Source: Chamaea fasciata | Lineage: Eukaryota; Chordata; Aves; Passeriformes; Sylviidae | Assembly: GCA_029207755.1 (NCBI GenBank) | Contig: JARCOQ010000005.1 | Span: forward strand, 49,999,563 to 50,063,562 | Reading direction: 5' to 3' | DNA length: 64,000 bases | In this document: positions 11,404-23,930 of the stretch, piece by piece | Layout: every line of letters starts with the position of its first letter | Numbering within the stretch: the first letter of the stretch is position 1 | Made by a program: the position numbers and the translations under genes | Notes under the pieces: model-generated | What the model was told of the DNA's origin: nothing | What the model saw: only the letters and a program-made list of their open reading frames with translations | Database searches by the model: none

Positions 11404-11810
11404 GGTGTCTTCACGCCCTCAAGCTTTTCTCCATCCTTTTTTTTTGACCCTAATTGCTCCTCCACTCGCCGTGATGCTTTTGGTTGCATGAGATAGGGGC
11501 TGCCTGGGTCACAGGAGCAGCCCAGGGAAGCAGGAGGCACGGAAGGAAAAGCGGAGGGCAACAGGCAGAAGCCATTTCCAAAGCGCTTTCCGTCTTGAAT
11601 GCTGCCAAGACAAAGCACACCCTGTGCTTTCTGGATGGAGCTCGAGCACCTCAGCAATGAGCCGAATGTTTAGGCTGCAGACACCGGGGCTTGCTATCCC
11701 TGCTTCTCCTTTGCCTCGGTGTATTTTACACAAGCAGGCAATGAACGCAACCAGGTGCCTACAACCAGAAGCAGGCACGGCAACAGTTCAGCCACATCCA
11801 ATTTAACCTC
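11402..11810. other. Unit segment with no recognised gene, one hairpin
   Basis: No gene or element is recognised here. GGGCTGC at 11497-11503 and GCAGCCC at 11517-11523 form a 7 bp stem with a 13 nt loop. A CTCGAG (XhoI site) at about 11641 and AAGCTT (HindIII) at about 11420 occur once each in this part of the unit. The SNP at unit position 2388 near 11798 lies at the 3' edge of this part. Confidence 0.6.
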
Positions 11811-11859
11811 AGCGGAGAAGGAGAAGCGCTAAAGCAGCAGCGAGTACCGCAAAACCACC

Positions 11860-11874
11860 GCATCAGGGGGAACG
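11860..11874 (+). promoter_or_regulatory. Weak CTCF-like match
   Basis: GCATCAGGGGGAACG follows the CTCF core pattern NCANNAGRNGGCRSY at most positions, with mismatches at the C after GG and at the last base. I list it because other vertebrate macrosatellites bind CTCF. The match alone is weak. Confidence 0.2.
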
Positions 11875-12058
11875 CCAAACATGTCTTTGGTGATTTCTAC
11901 TGCTGGGACACGGTCACACTTGTCTGTGCGGTGCAACCACCAAGGGTTTCTATCCTCCTCTCCCGAAAAAACGAGTGCTACGCTTTGGTTTTGCCCGGCA
12001 CTGAGAGGCTGCGCTGGTAGCTTGCCGAGCTTCCCTAGCTCGCCGCAGTTCACGCGCC

Positions 12059-12122
12059 TTACGTAGATGACGCAGCAGAGGCTATTCAGGAAAGTTAGCG
12101 TAGGTTACGCAATCGACGTAAA
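12059..12122. promoter_or_regulatory. bZIP-type site cluster (CRE, C/EBP and PAR-bZIP like)
   Basis: Within 64 bp lie TTACGTAG (12059-12066, E4BP4/PAR-bZIP like), TGACGCA (12068-12074, CRE/ATF half-site type), TTACGCAAT (12105-12113, an excellent C/EBP or C/EBP-ATF composite) and GACGTAA (12115-12121, CRE-like). Four related CpG-containing bZIP motifs this close are unlikely to be random in a unit that is otherwise CpG-poor. Unit 20 has one SNP in the spacer (AGG to GGG). Confidence 0.5.
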
Positions 12123-12164
12123 TCGCCTCGGCTGCCCAAGTTCCCTGGCGGATCGGGATTGCTG

Positions 12165-12178
12165 GTGCCCAGGGCAAC
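12165..12178. promoter_or_regulatory. TFAP2-type palindrome with RFX-like half-site
   Basis: TGCCCAGGGCA at 12166-12176 is a perfect palindrome around the central A and fits the TFAP2 GCCnnnGGC pattern. The 14 bp GTGCCCAGGGCAAC also matches 11 of 14 positions of the canonical RFX X-box, including a perfect GGCAAC half. It directly follows the CpG-rich segment. Confidence 0.35.
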
Positions 12179-12536
12179 TGTTTTTTTTCCTAAGGTTCAA
12201 AGCAAGAAGCTAGAGGAGGAAGTTCTGCTAAAAAATCCAAACATCAGCGGAGCTGGCAGACTTAGACCAAAAGCAGAAAAAGCTGAAAAGATGCTCGGTG
12301 TTCCAAGCTGCACACTTCGATTTTCAAGCAGAGAAAGAAGGACAAAAAAGAAAAAAAATATTCTTAGCACCCTGATGAAACATTCACTACCAACTACAGA
12401 TACTGGGAGGCTGAAAGTCAGAAGATGGCTTTAACATCCCTTTTCTTCACGGGCTTAACGGTCATTTTCTTGGACAACACCTCATCTAAGCTTTAAGGCC
12501 TTAGCAGAAGTTTTACCATCTTTCCCATTCACTTTC
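12179..12536. other. Purine-rich segment without a recognised gene
   Basis: The plus strand is A/G-rich. A stop-to-stop frame runs from 12099 to 12434 (about 111 codons) but its first ATG is two-thirds of the way in. The ATG-started tail of 47 residues is basic, with an RERRTKKKKN run encoded by an A-rich stretch. It resembles no protein I know and is not called as a gene. Confidence 0.55.
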
Positions 12537-12576
12537 TATAAAATTCCTCTTAGTGGGCAATGAAGGAAATCAGTCC
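12537..12576 (+). promoter_or_regulatory. TATA box plus initiator-like sequence at the unit junction
   Basis: TATAAAA at 12537-12543 is followed by TCAGTCC at 12570-12576, which fits the YYANWYY initiator with its A at 12572, 35 bp from the first T of the TATA box. This is slightly longer than the usual 28-31 bp. In units 7, 12, 13, 15 and 16 the final C is A, weakening the initiator match. The pair could be a core promoter for plus-strand transcription, but TATA-like strings are frequent in A/T-rich DNA. Confidence 0.3.
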
Positions 12577-14500
12577 TATTTCATATCTGCCAATCATAGA
12601 ATCACCTCTTTCTTCTAGAGAAAGAAAACCAAACCAAAACCAAACCGAACCAAAAAACCCCAACAAAACAACAACAACAAACCACAGAAGAAAGCAGACA
12701 AAAAAACCAAACCAACAGGTTTCTGAAACTTGCTTTGAAAGAGAAAAGCTGGATTCCAAGACTAACTGTGAAGCATCCTCCTTTGACTAGAAATGGGATT
12801 TCCCACCCCAGGACACAGCAGTGCCCAGGGTAGCCCCCGAACCCTGCAGAGCCCAGCTCTGCTGAGGTGGGGAGCAGCTTTGGTCTCTTCTTCCAGGCAG
12901 CCTGGAGCAAGCACAAACAGCAGCAGACAAAGCTCACCCAAGCCCCTGGCTTCATGACCTCCTAGGCAGAGCAACAGCAGTCATGAATATTTAATCCAAA
13001 TATACTCTGTTGATTTATCAACGAGTCTTTTTGGCATGACTTGAAACCTACACAATTAAATATAGTAGAGAGGATGTAGAAAGGAGTGAAATTTCAGGTC
13101 CACAATACCTTCCTTCGGTTTTGCTAGGGCTACGCAAGAAAACAGCCACAGGAAGATAGAAGATGATCTATTAAATCAAGACCAACTTTTTTGGTGAACA
13201 TCTTGTACACAAGAAGAGAGTTTTAACGGGGATGCCTGCTCCTTGCAAAGCACCTACATTTTATTTTAGACAAGAAGGAATACGGAGGAGATACAGTCAC
13301 ATTCTACTTTTACTGCAGCTGAATGAGCAGCGGTCTCAGTGTTCACTGAAGAATGAGAATTGGCATTGGTTTGAAACACTCAATGAAGATGTCAATGGCA
13401 TTTGCTTTTCTAAAGAACTTCTTCTGCCCGTGTAAGATTTTTCTTTAAAGTGCATTTTAGGAAAAAGAAGAGTAATAATAATAATTAAAAAAAACCAAAA
13501 ATCAGTAAGACCCCAAAATCCACGAGAAGTATTTTTGGAGCTGCCATCAACAATCCATAGCCTTAAGTCCAGCCACAGAACAGAAGCAGCTCCAGTGACT
13601 CAGCCACGTCACGTGAGTTCCAGTAGCCTCGAATGCACTGAAGGCATTGTGTCTTGCTTCATTGGGTACTATGTTGCACTGTACGGAAGTCTATCAAAGC
13701 CAGCTGAATGAAATGAACAATTATTTCTATTTCAAGAAGGAAAAGCACTTGACCAGGAAATACAGAAGAAGAGTGGACAGAGATTGGCAAATAAGGCAAG
13801 ACTGCAGCACCCCTTGCTAAAACACCAAATGAACACCTGCAAAACACAGAAAAAAGTCTGCCTTCTTCTTTTATCGTCGCTAAAGTGGACAGTCTACCTG
13901 CTTCCTGGGTCCAAACATAGTTCAAACTGCAAATTGTTCGTTTGTTTCAACTGCACGGTGAAGAATCCTCAGCAAACCATGCCCTGCTCCATTTATGATC
14001 AACGTATTCTTGTTCGGCTTCTTGGGAAAGTTTCCAAGGAGATTTTCATCATATTGGTCGTGATGAAATACTAAAGAAACCACCCAGGAATCGCATTTTC
14101 TAACGACAGAACTGCTCCTGACATCTGTAGCAAAATTTAATTTGCTTTTCTTTGTCCTCTAACGCACCCATTAATATTGGTCACTTAACAACACTGAGCT
14201 CTCTTCACTTGCACTTACACTTTCGGTTTCTTTTTTTTCCAGCTTGATGCTGCCTCAGAAACGATGTCTGCAGGAGCTGCACGTTAGACAGGCACGTCAG
14301 CTCTTCAGAAAGTGGAGGCTGTAAGGATTAAAAGGGACTCTCTCAAGTGGAAGGCAGGATTCTGGCTTGCAGGGCTGCTGTCCATGCTCAGAAGGACAGC
14401 AGCAAGGTAACACTCAGCTGTTCTTAAGGTAAAATTCAAGCTTCCTGCCTTAGAAAGAAGGCTAAGTTTTTACCTCAGCTCTACCCTCTCCAAGTTCTAG

Positions 14501-14533
<33 letters not shown>

Positions 14534-15670
14534 GGTGTCTTCACGCCCTCAAGCTTTTCTCCATCCTTTTTTTTTGACCCTAATTGCTCCTCCACTCGCC
14601 GTGATGCTTTTGGTTGCATGAGATAGGGGCTGCCTGGGTCACAGGAGCAGCCCAGGGAAGCAGGAGGCACGGAAGGAAAAGCGGAGGGCAACAGGCAGAA
14701 GCCATTTCCAAAGCGCTTTCCGTCTTGAATGCTGCCAAGACAAAGCACACCCTGTGCTTTCTGGATGGAGCTCGAGCACCTCAGCAATGAGCCGAATGTT
14801 TAGGCTGCAGACACCGGGGCTTGCTATCCCTGCTTCTCCTTTGCCTCGGTGTATTTTACACAAGCAGGCAATGAACGCAACCAGGTGCCTACAACCAGAA
14901 GCAGGCACGGCAACAGTTCAGCCACATCCAATTTAACCTCAGCGGAGAAGGAGAAGCGCTAAAGCAGCAGCGAGTACCGCAAAACCACCGCATCAGGGGG
15001 AACGCCAAACATGTCTTTGGTGATTTCTACTGCTGGGACACGGTCACACTTGTCTGTGCGGTGCAACCACCAAGGGTTTCTATCCTCCTCTCCCGAAAAA
15101 ACGAGTGCTACGCTTTGGTTTTGCCCGGCACTGAGAGGCTGCGCTGGTAGCTTGCCGAGCTTCCCTAGCTCGCCGCAGTTCACGCGCCTTACGTAGATGA
15201 CGCAGCAGAGGCTATTCAGGAAAGTTAGCGTAGGTTACGCAATCGACGTAAATCGCCTCGGCTGCCCAAGTTCCCTGGCGGATCGGGATTGCTGGTGCCC
15301 AGGGCAACTGTTTTTTTTCCTAAGGTTCAAAGCAAGAAGCTAGAGGAGGAAGTTCTGCTAAAAAATCCAAACATCAGCGGAGCTGGCAGACTTAGACCAA
15401 AAGCAGAAAAAGCTGAAAAGATGCTCGGTGTTCCAAGCTGCACACTTCGATTTTCAAGCAGAGAAAGAAGGACAAAAAAGAAAAAAAATATTCTTAGCAC
15501 CCTGATGAAACATTCACTACCAACTACAGATACTGGGAGGCTGAAAGTCAGAAGATGGCTTTAACATCCCTTTTCTTCACGGGCTTAACGGTCATTTTCT
15601 TGGACAACACCTCATCTAAGCTTTAAGGCCTTAGCAGAAGTTTTACCATCTTTCCCATTCACTTTCTATA
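12541..15670 (+). repeat. Array unit 5 (3130 bp)
   Basis: Poly(A) is 29 nt (14503-14531). Haplotype is CAGGTACT, with A at unit position 1677 (CACTTACAC), which is shared only with unit 10. Confidence 0.98.
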
Positions 15671-17630
15671 AAATTCCTCTTAGTGGGCAATGAAGGAAAT
15701 CAGTCCTATTTCATATCTGCCAATCATAGAATCACCTCTTTCTTCTAGAGAAAGAAAACCAAACCAAAACCAAACCGAACCAAAAAACCCCAACGAAACA
15801 ACAACAACAAACCACAGAAGAAAGCAGACAAAAAAACCAAACCAACAGGTTTCTGAAACTTGCTTTGAAAGAGAAAAGCTGGATTCCAAGACTAACTGTG
15901 AAGCATCCTCCTTTGACTAGAAATGGGATTTCCCACCCCAGGACACAGCAGTGCCCAGGGTAGCCCCCGAACCCTGCAGAGCCCAGCTCTGCTGAGGTGG
16001 GGAGCAGCTTTGGTCTCTTCTTCCAGGCAGCCTGGAGCAAGCACAAACAGCAGCAGACAAAGCTCACCCAAGCCCCTGGCTTCATGACCTCCTAGGCAGA
16101 GCAACAGCAGTCATGAATATTTAATCCAAATATACTCTGTTGATTTATCAACGAGTCTTTTTGGCATGACTTGAAACCTACACAATTAAATATAGTAGAG
16201 AGGATGTAGAAAGGAGTGAAATTTCAGGTCCACAATACCTTCCTTCGGTTTTGCTAGGGCTACGCAAGAAAACAGCCACAGGAAGATAGAAGATGATCTA
16301 TTAAATCAAGACCAACTTTTTTGGTGAACATCTTGTACACAAGAAGAGAGTTTTAACGGGGATGCCTGCTCCTTGCAAAGCACCTACATTTTATTTTAGA
16401 CAAGAAGGAATACGGAGGAGATACAGTCACATTCTACTTTTACTGCAGCTGAATGAGCAGCGGTCTCAGTGTTCACTGAAGAATGAGAATTGGCATTGGT
16501 TTGAAACACTCAATGAAGATGTCAATGGCATTTGCTTTTCTAAAGAACTTCTTCTGCCCGTGTAAGATTTTTCTTTAAAGTGCATTTTAGGAAAAAGAAG
16601 AGTAATAATAATAATTAAAAAAAACCAAAAATCAGTAAGACCCCAAAATCCACGAGAAGTATTTTTGGAGCTGCCATCAACAATCCATAGCCTTAAGTCC
16701 AGCCACAGAACAGAAGCAGCTCCAGTGACTCAGCCACGTCACGTGAGTTCCAGTAGCCTCGAATGCACTGAAGGCATTGTGTCTTGCTTCATTGGGTACT
16801 ATGTTGCACTGTACGGAAGTCTATCAAAGCCAGCTGAATGAAATGAACAATTATTTCTATTTCAAGAAGGAAAAGCACTTGACCAGGAAATACAGAAGAA
16901 GACTGGACAGAGATTGGCAAATAAGGCAAGACTGCAGCACCCCTTGCTAAAACACCAAATGAACACCTGCAAAACACAGAAAAAAGTCTGCCTTCTTCTT
17001 TTATCGTCGCTAAAGTGGACAGTCTACCTGCTTCCTGGGTCCAAACATAGTTCAAACTGCAAATTGTTCGTTTGTTTCAACTGCACGGTGAAGAATCCTC
17101 AGCAAACCATGCCCTGCTCCATTTATGATCAACGTATTCTTGTTCGGCTTCTTGGGAAAGTTTCCAAGGAGATTTTCATCATATTGGTCGTGATGAAATA
17201 CTAAAGAAACCACCCAGGAATCGCATTTTCTAACGACAGAACTGCTCCTGACATCTGTAGCAAAATTTAATTTGCTTTTCTTTGTCCTCTAACGCACCCA
17301 TTAATATTGGTCACTTAACCACACTGAGCTCTCTTCACTTGCACTTGCACTTTCGGTTTCTTTTTTTTCCAGCTTGATGCTGCCTCAGAAACGATGTCTG
17401 CAGGAGCTGCACGTTAGACAGGCACGTCAGCTCTTCAGAAAGTGGAGGCTGTAAGGATTAAAAGGGACTCTCTCAAGTGGAAGGCAGGATTCTGGCTTGC
17501 AGGGCTGCTGTCCATGCTCAGAAGGACAGCAGCAAGGTAACACTCAGCTGTTCTTAAGGTAAAATTCAAGCTTCCTGCCTTAGAAAGAAGGCTAAGTTTT
17601 TACCTCAGCTCTACCCTCTCCAAGTTCTAG

Positions 17631-17663
<33 letters not shown>

Positions 17664-18800
17664 GGTGTCTTCACGCCCTCAAGCTTTTCTCCATCCTTTT
17701 TTTTTGACCCTAATTGCTCCTCCACTCGCCGTGATGCTTTTGGTTGCATGAGATAGGGGCTGCCTGGGTCACAGGAGCAGCCCAGGGAAGCAGGAGGCAC
17801 GGAAGGAAAAGCGGAGGGCAACAGGCAGAAGCCATTTCCAAAGCGCTTTCCGTCTTGAATGCTGCCAAGACAAAGCACACCCTGTGCTTTCTGGATGGAG
17901 CTCGAGCACCTCAGCAATGAGCCGAATGTTTAGGCTGCAGACACCGGGGCTTGCTATCCCTGCTTCTCCTTTGCCTCGGTGTATTTTACACAAGCAGGCA
18001 ATGAACGCAACCAGGTGCCTACAACCAGAAGCAGGCACGGCAACAGTTCAGCCACATCCAATTTAACCTCAGCGGAGAAGGAGAAGCGCTAAAGCAGCAG
18101 CGAGTACCGCAAAACCACCGCATCAGGGGGAACGCCAAACATGTCTTTGGTGATTTCTACTGCTGGGACACGGTCACACTTGTCTGTGCGGTGCAACCAC
18201 CAAGGGTTTCTATCCTCCTCTCCCGAAAAAACGAGTGCTACGCTTTGGTTTTGCCCGGCACTGAGAGGCTGCGCTGGTAGCTTGCCGAGCTTCCCTAGCT
18301 CGCCGCAGTTCACGCGCCTTACGTAGATGACGCAGCAGAGGCTATTCAGGAAAGTTAGCGTAGGTTACGCAATCGACGTAAATCGCCTCGGCTGCCCAAG
18401 TTCCCTGGCGGATCGGGATTGCTGGTGCCCAGGGCAACTGTTTTTTTTCCTAAGGTTCAAAGCAAGAAGCTAGAGGAGGAAGTTCTGCTAAAAAATCCAA
18501 ACATCAGCGGAGCTGGCAGACTTAGACCAAAAGCAGAAAAAGCTGAAAAGATGCTCGGTGTTCCAAGCTGCACACTTCGATTTTCAAGCAGAGAAAGAAG
18601 GACAAAAAAGAAAAAAAATATTCTTAGCACCCTGATGAAACATTCACTACCAACTACAGATACTGGGAGGCTGAAAGTCAGAAGATGGCTTTAACATCCC
18701 TTTTCTTCACGGGCTTAACGGTCATTTTCTTGGACAACACCTCATCTAAGCTTTAAGGCCTTAGCAGAAGTTTTACCATCTTTCCCATTCACTTTCTATA
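15671..18800 (+). repeat. Array unit 6 (3130 bp)
   Basis: Poly(A) is 29 nt (17633-17661). Haplotype is CGCGTCCT. C at 1650 (CTTAACCAC) is shared with units 7, 11 and 12 only. Confidence 0.98.
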
Positions 18801-20760
18801 AAATTCCTCTTAGTGGGCAATGAAGGAAATCAGTCATATTTCATATCTGCCAATCATAGAATCACCTCTTTCTTCTAGAGAAAGAAAACCAAACCAAAAC
18901 CAAACCGAACCAAAAAACCCCAACGAAACAACAACAACAAACCACAGAAGAAAGCAGACAAAAAAACCAAACCAACAGGTTTCTGAAACTTGCTTTGAAA
19001 GAGAAAAGCTGGATTCCAAGACTAACTGTGAAGCATCCTCCTTTGACTAGAAATGGGATTTCCCACCCCAGGACACAGCAGTGCCCAGGGTAGCCCCCGA
19101 ACCCTGCAGAGCCCAGCTCTGCTGAGGTGGGGAGCAGCTTTGGTCTCTTCTTCCAGGCAGCCTGGAGCAAGCACAAACAGCAGCAGACAAAGCTCACCCA
19201 AGCCCCTGGCTTCATGACCTCCTAGGCAGAGCAACAGCAGTCATGAATATTTAATCCAAATATACTCTGTTGATTTATCAACGAGTCTTTTTGGCATGAC
19301 TTGAAACCTACACAATTAAATATAGTAGAGAGGATGTAGAAAGGAGTGAAATTTCAGGTCCACAATACCTTCCTTCGGTTTTGCTAGGGCTACGCAAGAA
19401 AACAGCCACAGGAAGATAGAAGATGATCTATTAAATCAAGACCAACTTTTTTGGTGAACATCTTGTACACAAGAAGAGAGTTTTAACGGGGATGCCTGCT
19501 CCTTGCAAAGCACCTACATTTTATTTTAGACAAGAAGGAATACGGAGGAGATACAGTCACATTCTACTTTTACTGCAGCTGAATGAGCAGCGGTCTCAGT
19601 GTTCACTGAAGAATGAGAATTGGCATTGGTTTGAAACACTCAATGAAGATGTCAATGGCATTTGCTTTTCTAAAGAACTTCTTCTGCCCGTGTAAGATTT
19701 TTCTTTAAAGTGCATTTTAGGAAAAAGAAGAGTAATAATAATAATTAAAAAAAACCAAAAATCAGTAAGACCCCAAAATCCACGAGAAGTATTTTTGGAG
19801 CTGCCATCAACAATCCATAGCCTTAAGTCCAGCCACAGAACAGAAGCAGCTCCAGTGACTCAGCCACGTCACGTGAGTTCCAGTAGCCTCGAATGCACTG
19901 AAGGCATTGTGTCTTGCTTCATTGGGTACTATGTTGCACTGTACGGAAGTCTATCAAAGCCAGCTGAATGAAATGAACAATTATTTCTATTTCAAGAAGG
20001 AAAAGCACTTGACCAGGAAATACAGAAGAAGACTGGACAGAGATTGGCAAATAAGGCAAGACTGCAGCACCCCTTGCTAAAACACCAAATGAACACCTGC
20101 AAAACACAGAAAAAAGTCTGCCTTCTTCTTTTATCGTCGCTAAAGTGGACAGTCTACCTGCTTCCTGGGTCCAAACATAGTTCAAACTGCAAATTGTTCG
20201 TTTGTTTCAACTGCACGGTGAAGAATCCTCAGCAAACCATGCCCTGCTCCATTTATGATCAACGTATTCTTGTTCGGCTTCTTGGGAAAGTTTCCAAGGA
20301 GATTTTCATCATATTGGTCGTGATGAAATACTAAAGAAACCACCCAGGAATCGCATTTTCTAACGACAGAACTGCTCCTGACATCTGTAGCAAAATTTAA
20401 TTTGCTTTTCTTTGTCCTCTAACGCACCCATTAATATTGGTCACTTAACCACACTGAGCTCTCTTCACTTGCACTTGCACTTTCGGTTTCTTTTTTTTCC
20501 AGCTTGATGCTGCCTCAGAAACGATGTCTGCAGGAGCTGCACGTTAGACAGGCACGTCAGCTCTTCAGAAAGTGGAGGCTGTAAGGATTAAAAGGGACTC
20601 TCTCAAGTGGAAGGCAGGATTCTGGCTTGCAGGGCTGCTGTCCATGCTCAGAAGGACAGCAGCAAGGTAACACTCAGCTGTTCTTAAGGTAAAATTCAAG
20701 CTTCCTGCCTTAGAAAGAAGGCTAAGTTTTTACCTCAGCTCTACCCTCTCCAAGTTCTAG

Positions 20761-20800
<40 letters not shown>

Positions 20801-21937
20801 GGTGTCTTCACGCCCTCAAGCTTTTCTCCATCCTTTTTTTTTGACCCTAATTGCTCCTCCACTCGCCGTGATGCTTTTGGTTGCATGAGATAGGGGCTGC
20901 CTGGGTCACAGGAGCAGCCCAGGGAAGCAGGAGGCACGGAAGGAAAAGCGGAGGGCAACAGGCAGAAGCCATTTCCAAAGCGCTTTCCGTCTTGAATGCT
21001 GCCAAGACAAAGCACACCCTGTGCTTTCTGGATGGAGCTCGAGCACCTCAGCAATGAGCCGAATGTTTAGGCTGCAGACACCGGGGCTTGCTATCCCTGC
21101 TTCTCCTTTGCCTCGGTGTATTTTACACAAGCAGGCAATGAACGCAACCAGGTGCCTACAACCAGAAGCAGGCACGGCAACAGTTCAGCCACATCCAATT
21201 TAACCTCAGCGGAGAAGGAGAAGCGCCAAAGCAGCAGCGAGTACCGCAAAACCACCGCATCAGGGGGAACGCCAAACATGTCTTTGGTGATTTCTACTGC
21301 TGGGACACGGTCACACTTGTCTGTGCGGTGCAACCACCAAGGGTTTCTATCCTCCTCTCCCGAAAAAACGAGTGCTACGCTTTGGTTTTGCCCGGCACTG
21401 AGAGGCTGCGCTGGTAGCTTGCCGAGCTTCCCTAGCTCGCCGCAGTTCACGCGCCTTACGTAGATGACGCAGCAGAGGCTATTCAGGAAAGTTAGCGTAG
21501 GTTACGCAATCGACGTAAATCGCCTCGGCTGCCCAAGTTCCCTGGCGGATCGGGATTGCTGGTGCCCAGGGCAACTGTTTTTTTTCCTAAGGTTCAAAGC
21601 AAGAAGCTAGAGGAGGAAGTTCTGCTAAAAAATCCAAACATCAGCGGAGCTGGCAGACTTAGACCAAAAGCAGAAAAAGCTGAAAAGATGCTCGGTGTTC
21701 CAAGCTGCACACTTCGATTTTCAAGCAGAGAAAGAAGGACAAAAAAGAAAAAAAATATTCTTAGCACCCTGATGAAACATTCACTACCAACTACAGATAC
21801 TGGGAGGCTGAAAGTCAGAAGATGGCTTTAACATCCCTTTTCTTCACGGGCTTAACGGTCATTTTCTTGGACAACACCTCATCTAAGCTTTAAGGCCTTA
21901 GCAGAAGTTTTACCATCTTTCCCATTCACTTTCTATA
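18801..21937 (+). repeat. Array unit 7 (3137 bp), chimeric junction unit
   Basis: Poly(A) is 36 nt (20763-20798). Haplotype is AGCGTCCC. The part before the poly(A) matches unit 12 and the part from the poly(A) onward matches unit 2. The unit therefore contains the junction between the two five-unit blocks, between 20450 and 20762. Confidence 0.97.
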
Positions 21938-23897
21938 AAATTCCTCTTAGTGGGCAATGAAGGAAATCAGTCCTATTTCATATCTGCCAATCATAGAATC
22001 ACCTCTTTCTTCTAGAGAAAGAAAACCAAACCAAAACCAAACCGAACCAAAAAACCCCAACAAAACAACAACAACAAACCACAGAAGAAAGCAGACAAAA
22101 AAACCAAACCAACAGGTTTCTGAAACTTGCTTTGAAAGAGAAAAGCTGGATTCCAAGACTAACTGTGAAGCATCCTCCTTTGACTAGAAATGGGATTTCC
22201 CACCCCAGGACACAGCAGTGCCCAGGGTAGCCCCCGAACCCTGCAGAGCCCAGCTCTGCTGAGGTGGGGAGCAGCTTTGGTCTCTTCTTCCAGGCAGCCT
22301 GGAGCAAGCACAAACAGCAGCAGACAAAGCTCACCCAAGCCCCTGGCTTCATGACCTCCTAGGCAGAGCAACAGCAGTCATGAATATTTAATCCAAATAT
22401 ACTCTGTTGATTTATCAACGAGTCTTTTTGGCATGACTTGAAACCTACACAATTAAATATAGTAGAGAGGATGTAGAAAGGAGTGAAATTTCAGGTCCAC
22501 AATACCTTCCTTCGGTTTTGCTAGGGCTACGCAAGAAAACAGCCACAGGAAGATAGAAGATGATCTATTAAATCAAGACCAACTTTTTTGGTGAACATCT
22601 TGTACACAAGAAGAGAGTTTTAACGGGGATGCCTGCTCCTTGCAAAGCACCTACATTTTATTTTAGACAAGAAGGAATACGGAGGAGATACAGTCACATT
22701 CTACTTTTACTGCAGCTGAATGAGCAGCGGTCTCAGTGTTCACTGAAGAATGAGAATTGGCATTGGTTTGAAACACTCAATGAAGATGTCAATGGCATTT
22801 GCTTTTCTAAAGAACTTCTTCTGCCCGTGTAAGATTTTTCTTTAAAGTGCATTTTAGGAAAAAGAAGAGTAATAATAATAATTAAAAAAAACCAAAAATC
22901 AGTAAGACCCCAAAATCCACGAGAAGTATTTTTGGAGCTGCCATCAACAATCCATAGCCTTAAGTCCAGCCACAGAACAGAAGCAGCTCCAGTGACTCAG
23001 CCACGTCACGTGAGTTCCAGTAGCCTCGAATGCACTGAAGGCATTGTGTCTTGCTTCATTGGGTACTATGTTGCACTGTACGGAAGTCTATCAAAGCCAG
23101 CTGAATGAAATGAACAATTATTTCTATTTCAAGAAGGAAAAGCACTTGACCAGGAAATACAGAAGAAGAGTGGACAGAGATTGGCAAATAAGGCAAGACT
23201 GCAGCACCCCTTGCTAAAACACCAAATGAACACCTGCAAAACACAGAAAAAAGTCTGCCTTCTTCTTTTATCGTCGCTAAAGTGGACAGTCTACCTGCTT
23301 CCTGGGTCCAAACATAGTTCAAACTGCAAATTGTTCGTTTGTTTCAACTGCACGGTGAAGAATCCTCACCAAACCATGCCCTGCTCCATTTATGATCAAC
23401 GTATTCTTGTTCGGCTTCTTGGGAAAGTTTCCAAGGAGATTTTCATCATATTGGTCGTGATGAAATACTAAAGAAACCACCCAGGAATCGCATTTTCTAA
23501 CGACAGAACTGCTCCTGACATCTGTAGCAAAATTTAATTCGCTTTTCTTTGTCCTCTAACGCACCCATTAATATTGGTCACTTAACAACACTGAGCTCTC
23601 TTCACTTGCACTTGCACTTTCGGTTTCTTTTTTTTCCAGCTTGATGCTGCCTCAGAAACGATGTCTGCAGGAGCTGCACGTTAGACAGGCACGTCAGCTC
23701 TTCAGAAAGTGGAGGCTGTAAGGATTAAAAGGGACTCTCTCAAGTGGAAGGCAGGATTCTGGCTTGCAGGGCTGCTGTCCATGCTCAGAAGGACAGCAGC
23801 AAGGTAACACTCAGCTGTTCTTAAGGTAAAATTCAAGCTTCCTGCCTTAGAAAGAAGGCTAAGTTTTTACCTCAGCTCTACCCTCTCCAAGTTCTAG

Positions 23898-23930
<33 letters not shown>

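Larger units (their letters stand above)
11811..12156. promoter_or_regulatory. CpG-rich, promoter-like segment of about 345 bp
   Basis: By hand count about 28 CpG dinucleotides lie in about 345 bp, a density much higher than in most of the rest of the unit, which is CpG-poor. CpGs are densest from about 12040 to 12156. The 3' part carries a cluster of CRE/C-EBP-like sites. In vertebrates, persistence of CpG in this way usually marks a germline-unmethylated CpG island or a young sequence. No TATA box is inside. The transcription direction cannot be told from the sequence. Confidence 0.55.
9411..12540 (+). repeat. Array unit 4 (3130 bp), reference unit for sub-features
   Basis: Poly(A) is 29 nt (11373-11401), the commonest length. 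Haplotype is CGCGTACT, the same as unit 9. No private changes were noticed, so it serves here as the representative unit. Confidence 0.98.
5108..20762 (+). repeat. Higher-order repeat, copy A (five units, 15655 bp)
   Basis: This block runs from the poly(A) of unit 2 to just before the poly(A) of unit 7. Its ordered variants (unit coordinates) are: 2420 C in the first tail; unit 3 with 1233 G, 1432 C, 1603 C; unit 4 with 125 G; unit 5 with 1233 G and 1677 A; unit 6 with 125 G and 1650 C; unit 7 with 36 A, 125 G and 1650 C. The next block repeats the order exactly. The left breakpoint can only be placed between 4796 and 5107. Confidence 0.85.

Noticed and set aside
12099..12434. 111-codon plus-strand open frame ending in a basic, NLS-like tail
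   Set aside because: The basic run is encoded by an A-rich stretch, there is no early ATG, and no family is recognised.
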